From contig NZ_CP022752.1 of the NCBI RefSeq assembly GCF_002263515.1, forward strand, positions 4,898,001 through 4,962,000: a stretch of 64,000 nucleotides of DNA, read 5' to 3'. The DNA is from Actinopolyspora erythraea. Its GTDB lineage: Bacteria; Actinomycetota; Actinomycetes; Mycobacteriales; Pseudonocardiaceae. Each line of letters opens with the position of its first letter. Positions within the stretch are counted from its first letter, which is position 1. The position numbers and the translations under genes were made by a program. Below the pieces are notes generated by a model that worked only from the letters and a program-made list of their open reading frames with translations, had not been told where the DNA came from and ran no database searches. Positions 55,441-64,000 of the stretch are shown in pieces.

Positions 55441-56190
55441 ATGACGCAGCACAACTCGAAGGCCAACACCGCCAGAAGCGTCCTCGCGCCACTGGCGGCT
55501 CTCGCACTGCTGACCGCCGCGGGCTGCGGTGGCGACGGAACCGGTTCGCCCCAGCGGTCGCCCACTTCCTCCGTCACCGCCTCGTCGCATGCGACCTCCG
55601 AGCCCGAGACGGAGGGGAACGAATCGGAAACCACGGGGTCGGCGACCTCGCAACCGAACTCCTCCTCCGAGGAGGACGGTGGTGGTTCGGACGAGAACGG
55701 CGACTCCGGCACGGGGACGGGCAGCGGGGACGACGCGCCCGCCCCGGGGAACGGCGACGGTTCCGGCTCTCCGGGGAAGCGGCCCGCGGCGACGCTGGCG
55801 GACATCGATCCGTGCGCCCTGTTGACCACCGCGCAGCGCGACGAACTCGGATTACCGAGGGCCACCGCCAACAAGAAGGAAGGCAAGAGCCGAAGCTGCG
55901 AATTCAATCCCCCGGAGGGCAGCGGCCCCAACACCAGCGCGCTGATCGTGATACACGAGGAGAAGGGACTGAACACCTTCAGCGGTATGACCGGTGAGGC
56001 CGAGAGAACCCGGATCGCCGGACACGAGTCGAAGATCCAGTGCGAGTACGGCAACTGCCTGATCGGAATCGCTGTCACGGAAAACTCGCGAGTTGACGTG
56101 CAGTCCACGGTACTGGGAGACGACGCCGCTACCGAAAAACTGGGCAACCGAATCGCGAAAATGGTCACCGTGAACCTCTCCAGCTCCTAG
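55441..56190 (+). CDS. DUF3558 lipoprotein, paralogue
   Basis: 249 residues. Lipobox TAAGC near residue 29, then about 80 acidic Ser/Gly-rich linker residues. The domain has DIDPCALLTTAQRDELGLP, SRSCEFNPP and CEYGNCLIGIAVTENSRVDV. Likely surface lipoprotein acting with the ESX cluster. Confidence 0.87.
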   Translation: MTQHNSKANTARSVLAPLAALALLTAAGCGGDGTGSPQRSPTSSVTASSHATSEPETEGNESETTGSATSQPNSSSEEDGGGSDENGDSGTGTGSGDDAPAPGNGDGSGSPGKRPAATLADIDPCALLTTAQRDELGLPRATANKKEGKSRSCEFNPPEGSGPNTSALIVIHEEKGLNTFSGMTGEAERTRIAGHESKIQCEYGNCLIGIAVTENSRVDVQSTVLGDDAATEKLGNRIAKMVTVNLSSS

Positions 56191-56220
56191 AGTGGAAAAC
56201 GACGGAGTCGCAGCGGAGTC

Positions 56221-57708
56221 TTGGAGATCGCCTTGAACGATTACGACGTCAACGCGGGGGACTACGAGCAGGCAGCGAATTCCGAGGAGATCTACCGGCA
56301 GGAGTACGCCCGGGCCATGGAGCGGCACTCCGGTAACGGCCTGCTGAGCAGGATGATCACAATGGCCACCGGAACGCTCCAGGCCACGTCCGGCGCCGAC
56401 AGACAGGTCAGATCGGACGCCAGACGTATGGCGGAGCAGGGCGCGGGTCTGCGCGAGGCACCGGCCGGACCCGCTGTCGACTACGAGGGGGTACCACACG
56501 AGAGGCTCCACCGGATGGTCACCCAGGGCGTGGAGCCCGGCACCGTCGGGGAGCTGGAAGCGATCTGGCTGGAGCTCGGCAACGGACTGGTGGAGTTCAA
56601 CGAGGAGATAGCCGAGGCGATCGACCGCAGCGACGGCTGGCAGGGCGAGGCGGGTGACGCCGCCAGGAGGTTCGCGGCGGAAGTGGGCCGCTGGGCCGGT
56701 GCGGTGGGAACCAACGCCCAGCTGGCCGCCCGCAACGTCGTCATGCAGTCCGACGCGGCCGCCACCGCGAAGAACTCCATGCCCGAGGTGGTGCACTTCG
56801 ACGCCAGGGAAGCGGCCGAACGGCTCAACGGCATCAAGGATCCGACCGCCTACGCCGAACAGGCACAGACGATGCGGGACAAGTACGCCGAGCAGCAGGA
56901 GGCCCAGCGGGAAGCCGCGCGGGTGGTACGCAACTACGACGAGGCGTTGGACGAAACCGCCGCCAGTTCACCGCGGTTTCCCCGGCCTCCGCTGTTCGGT
57001 TCGGGTGGCGGCGCTGCGGCGGAGGGCGGTACGGCGGGTCCCACGGGTGGTGTGGGCCCCACGGATGGCATCGGCACCGAAAACGGCGGAGGCCTAACAG
57101 GAGAGCGCGGCGGTGGTTCGGATTCCGGTGGCCCCGGCAGGAGTCCGACGAGGACGCTGCCCGACCCGACACCCCCGATTCCGAGGACGACCGCCCCTGG
57201 CCCGACAGGCACGGCGACGAGGACTCCGGCGGGAAGACGAGTACCCCGGAGGGCTCCGCCCCGGGAGAACGTGCGGCACACGCCTCCTGAACACGGGAAC
57301 GTCCGGCGAGCACCGGCTCGGCCGGCCACGGTCCCGCACCGGACGCGGTCGGAGGCACCTCCCCGGGGCCGTACCGGCTCCGCGGGCAGCGGTGTTCCCG
57401 GCGCCGGCGGCGGTGCCGGTGACTTCGTCGGCGGCGTGACCGGCGGCACCGGTGGCGGTCGCGGCTCGGGCGGCTACGGGACCGGTGGTTACGGACGTGG
57501 TTCCGCCGGATACGGCTCCGGTGGACACGGGCGGGCGGCCGGGGGCCAGAGCAACGCGGGCGGCCACGGCGCCGCCGGACCGGGACGTGGCGGCTCCGGC
57601 GGTGGCGAGGGCGGAGAGCACGACCGCAAGTACGAGGCCGGGGAGGATCCCTACGACATCTTCCTCGGCGACATGCCACCCACGGCGCCTCCGGTCATCG
57701 GGGAGTGA
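56221..57708 (+). CDS. PPE-like type VII secretion substrate
   Basis: 495 residues. The N-terminal 260 are helical (WLELGNGLVEFNEEIAEAID; DGWQGEAGDAARRFAAEVG with the WxG motif), the PPE/EspB pattern. The rest is Gly/Pro-rich (GGYGTGGYGRGSAGYG) with YEAGE and an acidic end. Between about 57141 and 57291 another frame looks more natural, so the middle may be frameshifted. Confidence 0.72.
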   Translation: MEIALNDYDVNAGDYEQAANSEEIYRQEYARAMERHSGNGLLSRMITMATGTLQATSGADRQVRSDARRMAEQGAGLREAPAGPAVDYEGVPHERLHRMVTQGVEPGTVGELEAIWLELGNGLVEFNEEIAEAIDRSDGWQGEAGDAARRFAAEVGRWAGAVGTNAQLAARNVVMQSDAAATAKNSMPEVVHFDAREAAERLNGIKDPTAYAEQAQTMRDKYAEQQEAQREAARVVRNYDEALDETAASSPRFPRPPLFGSGGGAAAEGGTAGPTGGVGPTDGIGTENGGGLTGERGGGSDSGGPGRSPTRTLPDPTPPIPRTTAPGPTGTATRTPAGRRVPRRAPPRENVRHTPPEHGNVRRAPARPATVPHRTRSEAPPRGRTGSAGSGVPGAGGGAGDFVGGVTGGTGGGRGSGGYGTGGYGRGSAGYGSGGHGRAAGGQSNAGGHGAAGPGRGGSGGGEGGEHDRKYEAGEDPYDIFLGDMPPTAPPVIGE

Positions 57709-57743
57709 CCGTCCCCGGCTCGGCGGTTCCGCGAGGGGTCGCC

Positions 57744-57790
57744 GCGCCACGGCCGCGCCCACTGGAGAGGGCGGAGCGCGGCCGTGGCGC
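57744..57790. terminator. Bidirectional terminator hairpin
   Basis: GCGCCACGGCCGCG and CGCGGCCGTGGCGC form a perfect 14-bp stem with a 19-base loop, exactly between the convergent PPE-like gene and ino1. Confidence 0.85.
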
Positions 57791-57807
57791 TGAGCCGAGC
57801 ACCGGGT

Positions 57808-58911
57808 TCAGCTCTCCCCCGCGATGAAGGACTCCACCGCCTCGTAGGCCTCCGAGTCGGAGTACTGCTCCGGCGGGGACTTCATGAAGTAGGACGAGGC
57901 CGACAGCACCGGACCGCCGATCCCACGGTCGGCCGCGATCTTGGCCGCCCGGATCGCGTCGATGATGATGCCCGCCGAGTTGGGCGAGTCCCACACCTCC
58001 AGCTTGTACTCCAGGTTGACCGGAGCGTCCCCGAAGGCACGCCCCTCCAGCCGGATGTAGGCCCACTTGCGATCGTCCAGCCAGGGGACGTAGTCCGAAG
58101 GACCGATGTGCACGTTGCGGTCGCCCATGTCACGCCGCACCTGCGAGGTGACCGAGTTCGTCTTGGACGTCTTCTTGGACTCGAGCCTGCCGAGCTCCTT
58201 CATGTTGAGGAAGTCCATGTTGCCGCCGACGTTGAGCTGCATCGTGCGGTCCAGGTGCACGCCGCGGTCCTCGAACAGCTTGGTGAGCACCCGGTGGGTG
58301 ATGGTCGCCCCCACCTGGGACTTGATGTCGTCGCCCACGATCGGCACCCCCGCCTCGGTGAACTCGCGCGCCCACTCGGGGTCGGAGGCGATGAACACCG
58401 GCAGCGCGTTGACGAAGGCCACACCGGCCCGCAGCGCTGCCCGCGCGTAGAACTTGTCGGCCTCCTCCGAGCCCACCGGCAGGTAGGAAACCAGCACGTC
58501 GGCCCGGGACTCGCGCAGCGCCTCGACGACGTCGACGGGCTGCTCCTCGGACTCCTCGATGGTCTCGGAGTAGAACTGGCCCAGCCCGTCCAGCGTGTGG
58601 CCGCGCTGCACCGACACGCCCAGCGGCGGGACGTCGGCGATCTTCATCGTGTTGTTCTGGCTCGCAACCACGGCCTCGGACAGGTCGCGGCCGACCTTCT
58701 TCGCGTCGACGTCGAACGCTGCGACGAACTCCAGGTCACCGACGTGGTAACCCCCGAAATCCACGTGCATCAGGCCGGGGACCCGACCGCTCGGGTCCAT
58801 CTGCCCGTAGTACTGCACACCCTGTACCAGCGACGCGGCGCAGTTGCCCACACCGACGATCGCCACCCGGACCTTGCCGGTCGTCGCCTCGTCGTGACGA
58901 TCTCCGCCCAT
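57808..58911 (-). CDS. ino1: Inositol-3-phosphate synthase
   Basis: 367 residues. NAD-binding [20 protein letters not shown] at the start, [20 protein letters not shown], and the catalytic [15 protein letters not shown] and SKTNSV region. Converts glucose-6-phosphate to inositol-3-phosphate for mycothiol and phosphatidylinositol. 21 bases downstream of padR, same strand. Confidence 0.96.
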   Translation of the reverse strand: MGGDRHDEATTGKVRVAIVGVGNCAASLVQGVQYYGQMDPSGRVPGLMHVDFGGYHVGDLEFVAAFDVDAKKVGRDLSEAVVASQNNTMKIADVPPLGVSVQRGHTLDGLGQFYSETIEESEEQPVDVVEALRESRADVLVSYLPVGSEEADKFYARAALRAGVAFVNALPVFIASDPEWAREFTEAGVPIVGDDIKSQVGATITHRVLTKLFEDRGVHLDRTMQLNVGGNMDFLNMKELGRLESKKTSKTNSVTSQVRRDMGDRNVHIGPSDYVPWLDDRKWAYIRLEGRAFGDAPVNLEYKLEVWDSPNSAGIIIDAIRAAKIAADRGIGGPVLSASSYFMKSPPEQYSDSEAYEAVESFIAGES

Positions 58912-58932
58912 GGTCGCCGGCCTCCTTCTCGG

Positions 58933-59520
58933 TCATGTCCCGTTCGTCGTGTCCCTGTCCAAGCCCCGGGCGAGCCGATCACCCGCGGTCTCGGGCCGAC
59001 CGGCACCCTGCTCGGCCCGCTCGTGCGCGATCAGTTCGTCCAGCCAGCGAACCTCCAGTTCGCTGTGATCCAGGCCCAGGCGGTGCAGCTGCGCCGTGTA
59101 CCGGTCGCACTGCTCGTCGGCTCTGGCCAGGATCGCCCGCTGTCCTTCCCGGCGCTGCTCCACGCGCCGACGACGGCTCTCCAGAATCCGCATCCGGATC
59201 GGCGCCGGGGTCCGCGCGAAGAAAGCCAGCCGCACGTCGAACGCCTCGTCCTGGCACGCTCGCGGCCCGCAGTCCTCGACCAGCTCGACGAAGCGGTCCC
59301 TTCCCCGCTCGGTGAGCCGGTAGACACGCCGAGCCCGCCGTGACCGCCGTGCGTCCTGCTCGTCCTGGGTTTCCTCGATCAGCCCCGACCGCCGCATCCG
59401 CCGCAACGTCGGGTAGACCGTTCCGCAGGAGAACGCGCGGATCTCCTGGAGCCGCTTGCGCAGCTCGTAACCGTGCATCGGCGCTTCGTGTAGCAGTCCC
59501 AGCACCGCGAGTTCGAGCAT
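58933..59520 (-). CDS. PadR-family repressor
   Basis: 195 residues. PadR winged helix at the start (MLELAVLGLLHEAPMHGYEL; GTVYPTLRRMRRSGLIEE). The C-terminal half is helical and charged, for dimerisation. GGAGGAGGG precedes the ATG at 59520. It precedes ino1 and has its likely operator 54 bases upstream, so it probably controls both itself and inositol synthesis (inference). Confidence 0.9.
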   Translation of the reverse strand: MLELAVLGLLHEAPMHGYELRKRLQEIRAFSCGTVYPTLRRMRRSGLIEETQDEQDARRSRRARRVYRLTERGRDRFVELVEDCGPRACQDEAFDVRLAFFARTPAPIRMRILESRRRRVEQRREGQRAILARADEQCDRYTAQLHRLGLDHSELEVRWLDELIAHERAEQGAGRPETAGDRLARGLDRDTTNGT

Positions 59521-59573
59521 CGGCCCTCCTCCCCGCGGACGAAGCCCAGTCGAGCAGCACCCGGTGTTGATTA

Positions 59574-59586
59574 TATCGTCTCGATA
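59574..59586. promoter_or_regulatory. PadR operator
   Basis: TATCG-TCT-CGATA, a perfect inverted repeat in an AT-rich patch, 54 bases before padR. Confidence 0.7.
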
Positions 59587-59826
59587 CATCGGGGTCCGAG
59601 GTCCTCACCGGGCCGGTCGACGGCGTTCGGCGCGCGCTCGACGACGGGCCACGACGTCGCCGTCGGCGGCGGGCCGTGAGCCGGAGCACGCGAGCCCCAC
59701 CTCGATTCTTTCAGCAGCTCACGGGCCTGATCACGCGATCACCGCCCCTGGCCCGGCGGGCGTCGCGCCCCGGCTCTGCCCCGAACGGCCCATGGAGCTC
59801 GGGCACAGGGCACGTACGCTGTGGGC

Positions 59827-60231
59827 GTGCGGACCCAACGGCAGGTGGTGGATTACGCGTTGCGGCGTCGGTCGCTGCTCGCGCGACTCCACGCTGGCCG
59901 GGTGAGGGTGACGGATGTCTGCGACGCGGGCCCGTATCTGCTGCAGGCCGCCAAGTTCCACGGCGAGCCCAGTGACGTGATCTGCCCGGTGTGCCGCAAG
60001 GAACGGGTGACCTACGTCTCCTGGGTGTTCGGCGAACAGCTCAAACACGCCGACAATTCGGCCCGGAGCAACGCGGAACTGGCTCGTATGGCCACCATGT
60101 TCGAAGAGTTCAACGTGTTCGTCGTCGAGGTTTGTCGTACATGTAACTGGAACCACCTGGTGCAGTCATACGTCCTCGGGACCGGGGGTCACCACGGCCG
60201 CGGTCGGGGACGCAGGACCGTTGCCGAATGA
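59827..60231 (+). CDS. DUF5318 protein
   Basis: 134 residues from a GTG. QRQVVDYALRRRSLLARLHA at the start, and two zinc-type CxxC pairs, VICPVCRKERVTYVSWVFGE and VCRTCNWNHL. Found before the bifunctional penicillin-binding protein gene in mycobacteria too. Role unknown, likely in cell wall work. Confidence 0.9.
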   Translation: MRTQRQVVDYALRRRSLLARLHAGRVRVTDVCDAGPYLLQAAKFHGEPSDVICPVCRKERVTYVSWVFGEQLKHADNSARSNAELARMATMFEEFNVFVVEVCRTCNWNHLVQSYVLGTGGHHGRGRGRRTVAE

Positions 60232-60327
60232 GCGCCCAGCATCATCGGTAGCGGACGAGTGGCACACCCGCAGACGTGAACGCATCGCACGGCGTCCGCT
60301 GACGCCTGTCCCGGAGGACGACTTCTC

Positions 60328-63300
60328 GTGAGTGACGAGCGTGACGACCGGTCCGACGACGGCCGAGGGCAACCGGCTGCCGGGGACCGGGAACCGGAGC
60401 GCGGACGGCACCCCGGCCGGCCGCCCCACAGTGAGCAGCAGGGGGAACAGGCCGGGCATGGCAACGAGCCCCCGAGGGAGAACCGCCCGGCTCCGCCACC
60501 GGAGCACGGCGGCGCACCGCCACCGCAGCCTCCCCAGGCGCCGCAGTCCTCACAGGCACCACAGCAACCGCCTCGGGGACAACCACCACAGCACCGGTGG
60601 CCCGGCGGCCAGCAGGGCGCACAGCCCCCCGCCCCGCAGGGCGGACCGCCCCCCTCGGCACCACAGCGCCCGGGACAGCAGGGCCCCCAGGGGGGACAGT
60701 TACCGAACGGGCCCGCACCCGAACAACCACCACGCCCCCCGCAAGGAGGGCCTACCCAGGGGCAGCCTCCGCCGCCTCCCGCCGGACCACCGCGCGGCGC
60801 TCCCGCTGGGCAACCACCGGCGCCGGACCCCTCCTCCCAGAGCGGTCCGGCGTGGCCTGGTGAGGACGCCACGACGCAGTGGCCCGGCGGGACGCAGCAA
60901 CCTCCCGGCGGCACGCAGCAGCCCCCCGCCTTCCCCCAGAGTGGGCCGCAACCCCCGCGGGATCCGGACGCGACGGTGCGGCAACCGGCCGTGGGCGACT
61001 CGGGCGCGCCGCGTGGCAGCTCGGGCAGGCCACCCGCCGGTCCTCCCGCCCCACCGCCGGGCAACGCCGGGCCACCCCCGCCCGGCGGGAACCCCGACGA
61101 CGTACCGACCAGGAAGAATCCGCCGCCGGGGCCCCCGCAGGGTCCTCCGCCCGGACAACCTCCCGGATCGGGGCAGTCCTCCGGCGGCCCGGCTGAGGCA
61201 CCGACCGAGCACATCGCCTCCGTGGGCGGCGCGAACACGACCCCCAACGGCCCCGACGAGCGGACCCGCGAACACCGGCCGAGCGATGGTCCGGCGGCCG
61301 GTGCCGCCGGAGCTGCCGGAGCCGCTGCGGCGGGCGGAGTCACCGGTGCCGCCGCGGGCGCCGCGAGCTCCGGCCCGGATCCGGCGGGAACGAGCGGGAG
61401 CCCGCGGGAGGACACGGGCCGGAGCGAGGAACCCGAGACCACGCGGTCGGCCCGCTCCGAGCCACCGGAGCGGCCGTCCGAGTTCGAGGCCACCCGCGCC
61501 GAGCCGGGAGCTCCGCTGGACAACGACCCGGGGCTGATCACGCACCGTGCCTCGCAGGGCGGTTACAGCTACTACTCGGACGCGGACCCCTATCCCGACG
61601 ACGACCACGACGACTTCGAGGACCGGTTCGACGACGAACTCGACTACCCCGACGATCCGGATGACGACGACATGACGGCCCTGGCCAGGAAGAAGCGCGG
61701 CAGACGCAGGATCTGGCGCGGTCTGCGGCGTACCTGCTACGTCGCCGCCGCGCTGGCGATCGTGGTGCCGGGCGCGGTGTTCGCCTGGTGCTACCTCACC
61801 TTCGACATCACCCCGCCGTCGAAGGTCGCCAAGAACTACAGCACCAGCATGGTGGTCAAGTACTCCGACGGCAGCCTGCTGAACAAGTTCTCGTCGGGGC
61901 AGGGGGAGGAACGCGTGCTCATCGACGACCTCAGCGAGGTCTCGGAAGACATGCGGCACGCCACCATGGCGGCCGAGGACGCGGACTTCTACAGCAACCC
62001 GGGCTTCTCGGTGACCGGCATCGGCCGCGCCGTCTACAACCAGCTCTCCGGCGGGCGGGGCGGCGGCTCGACCATGACGCAGCAGTACATCAAGCTGAGC
62101 ACCGGTCGGGACGACCACAGCCTCGAGCGCAAGTTCACCGAGATCGTGCGGGCGTTCAAGCTGACCAACCAGTACGACAAGACCACGATCTTCAAGGCCT
62201 ACCTCAACACCGCCTACTACGGCCGGGACGCCTACGGCATCGACAACGCGGCCGAGGCCTACTTCGGCAAGGACCCGAGCGAGCTCAACGCCTCCGAGTC
62301 GGCCGTGCTGGCCGGAATGGTGCAGCTACCCAGGGGAAACGACCCCCGGGTGGACGCCAAGCGGGCCGAGGACCGCTGGGAGTACGTGACCGGTCAGATG
62401 CGGGACAACGGCTGGATCAGCCAGCGGGAGTACGAGAGCCTGGAGATGCCCCAGACCAGGCCGATGTTCGCGTGGCAGAAGAAGACCACCACCGCACAGC
62501 ATCACATCCAGAAGCGGCTCGTCGAGGAACTGGAGGAGCACGGCTACACCAAGGACGAGATGACCAGCCAGGGCCTTCAGGTGGTCACCACGCTGGACAA
62601 GCAGGCTCAGCAGGCGGCCCAGGAGGCGGTGCGGCAGGTGATGGCCGACGAGCCCGAGGAGATCAACCCCGCCCTCGCCTCGGTGGACCCCGAGACCGGC
62701 GCGGTGCGGGCCTACTACCCCGGCAACAAGGGCTACGACTGGGTCAAGCAGCGCCAGCCCGTGGGCTCCTCGTTCAAGCCGTTCGTCACCGCGACCGGTC
62801 TGAAGCAGGGCCACGGGATCGGGGAGACCTACGACGGTTCGGACAACCAGACCATCGCCGGCACCGAGTTCGGCAACGCGGCCGGTGTGCGGTGTGGCAC
62901 CCCGAAACGCTGCGGGGTACGCGAGGCCACCGAGAAGTCGGTCAACACCACGTTCCTGAACATGGCCAACGAGTTCACCCCGCGGAGCGTGGCCGAGACC
63001 GCCTACGAGGCCGGTGTCCCGCGCGAGAAGGTCACCGACGACGGCGAGACCGTGCCGGTGCTCGCCGACTCGAAGACGGGCAACCCGGCCCTCGGCATCG
63101 CGCTGGGCATGTACCCGATGAGCACGCTGAGCCTGGCCAACGGCTACGGCGGGCTGGCCGACGGGGAGCGGGCCGAGCCGTTCCTGGTCGACAAGATCGT
63201 GGACAGCGACGGCGAGGTCAAGGAGGACTTCTCCGCCGAGACCGAGACGGCCTTCGACGAGAGCTCCACCCGCAGCGCCAACATCGCCGCCAACGTCACC

Positions 63301-63933
63301 GAGAGCATGCGGGACGTGGCCAAGGAGTACGGGCTGGACCTGGACGGCGGCCGGCCGGTGGCCTCCAAGAGCGGCACCCACCAGTTCAACAACACCTCCC
63401 ACAACCAGACCGCCTCGTACGTGGGCTACACGCCGCAGATCTCCACTGCGGTCGTGCTCAACAAGGCCACCACGTCGAGACAACCGCTGACCGACAGCGC
63501 GGGCAGTGACATCTACGGCGCCGACCAGCCCGGGGAGATCTGGCAGAAGTTCATGAACGCCTACCTGGCGGGCAAGCCGGTCGAGCGGTTCCAGGAACCG
63601 GACCCGATCGGACAGTTCAGCGTGCCGCCGCCGCCCAGCTCGGAGGAGCCGAAGGAGGAGACGGAGGAGTCGAGCACTACGCCGTCCAGTGAACCGGAGT
63701 CCAGCGAACCGGAGTCCGGTTCCAGCTCCACACCGCCGTCGAGCGGGTGGTCGGAGACCTCGGAGCCGAACGAGGACTGCCAGGAGAACCCGTGGTTCTC
63801 GGACTGCGAGGGCAACGGCGACGGCTCGGGTGACGGCGACGGATCGGGTGATGGCAACGGCGACGGCAACGGTGACGACGACGAGGCCAACGCGCAGGAC
63901 AACGAAGGGGCCAGGCGCCCCGACTCGGGGTAG
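60328..63933 (+). CDS. Class A penicillin-binding protein (transglycosylase-transpeptidase)
   Basis: 1201 residues from a GTG. Residues 1-380 are Pro/Gln/Gly-rich cytoplasmic sequence, followed by an acidic patch (YPDDDHDDFEDRFDDELDYP). A membrane segment sits near 470-490. The GT51 domain has AAEDADFYSNPGF, GGSTMTQQYIKL and YLNTAYYGRDAYGIDNAA. The transpeptidase has SSFK (S814-K817), SVN (871-873) and KSGT (1014). The C-terminus is Ser/Glu/Gly-rich. It polymerises and crosslinks peptidoglycan. Counterpart of ponA1. Confidence 0.95.
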   Translation: MSDERDDRSDDGRGQPAAGDREPERGRHPGRPPHSEQQGEQAGHGNEPPRENRPAPPPEHGGAPPPQPPQAPQSSQAPQQPPRGQPPQHRWPGGQQGAQPPAPQGGPPPSAPQRPGQQGPQGGQLPNGPAPEQPPRPPQGGPTQGQPPPPPAGPPRGAPAGQPPAPDPSSQSGPAWPGEDATTQWPGGTQQPPGGTQQPPAFPQSGPQPPRDPDATVRQPAVGDSGAPRGSSGRPPAGPPAPPPGNAGPPPPGGNPDDVPTRKNPPPGPPQGPPPGQPPGSGQSSGGPAEAPTEHIASVGGANTTPNGPDERTREHRPSDGPAAGAAGAAGAAAAGGVTGAAAGAASSGPDPAGTSGSPREDTGRSEEPETTRSARSEPPERPSEFEATRAEPGAPLDNDPGLITHRASQGGYSYYSDADPYPDDDHDDFEDRFDDELDYPDDPDDDDMTALARKKRGRRRIWRGLRRTCYVAAALAIVVPGAVFAWCYLTFDITPPSKVAKNYSTSMVVKYSDGSLLNKFSSGQGEERVLIDDLSEVSEDMRHATMAAEDADFYSNPGFSVTGIGRAVYNQLSGGRGGGSTMTQQYIKLSTGRDDHSLERKFTEIVRAFKLTNQYDKTTIFKAYLNTAYYGRDAYGIDNAAEAYFGKDPSELNASESAVLAGMVQLPRGNDPRVDAKRAEDRWEYVTGQMRDNGWISQREYESLEMPQTRPMFAWQKKTTTAQHHIQKRLVEELEEHGYTKDEMTSQGLQVVTTLDKQAQQAAQEAVRQVMADEPEEINPALASVDPETGAVRAYYPGNKGYDWVKQRQPVGSSFKPFVTATGLKQGHGIGETYDGSDNQTIAGTEFGNAAGVRCGTPKRCGVREATEKSVNTTFLNMANEFTPRSVAETAYEAGVPREKVTDDGETVPVLADSKTGNPALGIALGMYPMSTLSLANGYGGLADGERAEPFLVDKIVDSDGEVKEDFSAETETAFDESSTRSANIAANVTESMRDVAKEYGLDLDGGRPVASKSGTHQFNNTSHNQTASYVGYTPQISTAVVLNKATTSRQPLTDSAGSDIYGADQPGEIWQKFMNAYLAGKPVERFQEPDPIGQFSVPPPPSSEEPKEETEESSTTPSSEPESSEPESGSSSTPPSSGWSETSEPNEDCQENPWFSDCEGNGDGSGDGDGSGDGNGDGNGDDDEANAQDNEGARRPDSG

Positions 63934-64000
63934 TCACCTCCCAGCGTCCTCCCGAAGCTGAGCCGGTCACCCGAGCGGGAGACCGGAGGAGCTGAAGCCG

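Noticed and set aside
1..64000. CRISPR arrays, rRNA genes or insertion sequences
   Set aside because: No regularly spaced short repeats, rRNA sequence or transposase were seen.

Overview
The window is GC-rich DNA from a filamentous actinomycete. It carries mycothiol synthase (MshD), the sporulation anti-sigma factor RsiG, XRE/DUF397 pairs, EspG/PPE-type ESX proteins, and an ino1-padR-DUF5318-penicillin-binding-protein block that matches the mycobacterial order. Many proteins are unusually acidic, and the gene set fits the Pseudonocardiales. A halophile such as Actinopolyspora is my inference and is not proven.

Layout. 1-2.7 kb: the 3' end of a non-ribosomal peptide synthetase gene (threonine-type adenylation domain, carrier, terminal condensation domain) with its MbtH partner. 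3.2-5.8 kb: an HD hydrolase and a divergent GlxA-type regulator, then a toxin-gene relic with a ribbon-helix-helix partner. 5.8-9.6 kb: a decayed integrative element in a tRNA-Lys gene, bounded by a 90-bp direct repeat. It holds a Shedu defence gene, an HD protein, a NUDIX hydrolase and an integrase relic. 9.6-19.3 kb: core genes (EamA transporter, Cu/Zn SOD-like protein, tRNA-dihydrouridine synthase, diguanylate cyclase, a frameshifted LCP cell-wall ligase gene, phoU, an XRE regulator). 19.8-25 kb: pstSCAB with a PHO box, and mshD. 25-27.3 kb: an amino-acid permease overlapping glnR tail to tail.

27.7-33 kb: an LmeA-type lipid-binding protein with a thioredoxin, then a sulfur operon headed by a short leader peptide. 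33-41.6 kb: pabC, a Fur-family regulator, ygfZ, a degenerate BKACE-fold protein, rsiG, asparaginase and small conserved proteins. 42-46 kb: a DUF4396 membrane protein behind a CsoR-like palindrome, then purM and purF. 46-53.4 kb: a LuxR-type regulator, a PRC-barrel protein, GH15 and glucose-dehydrogenase genes, and a second XRE gene with its DUF397 partner. 53.6-57.7 kb: an accessory ESX/type VII cluster (EspG-like, YxxxD protein, two DUF3558 lipoproteins, PPE-like protein) without the secretion machinery. 57.8-63.9 kb: ino1, padR and its operator, DUF5318 and a long class A penicillin-binding protein.

The most unusual signals are two long hairpins (about 106 bp, near 19.5 and 25.2 kb) whose stems differ in sequence but pair almost completely through compensating changes; the tRNA-Lys element carrying Shedu; and the threonine module that ends in a condensation domain. 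Phosphate (PHO box/pst/phoU), nitrogen (glnR/permease), c-di-GMP (GGDEF protein/RsiG) and sulfur (leader peptide/sulfurtransferase) circuits are all represented.
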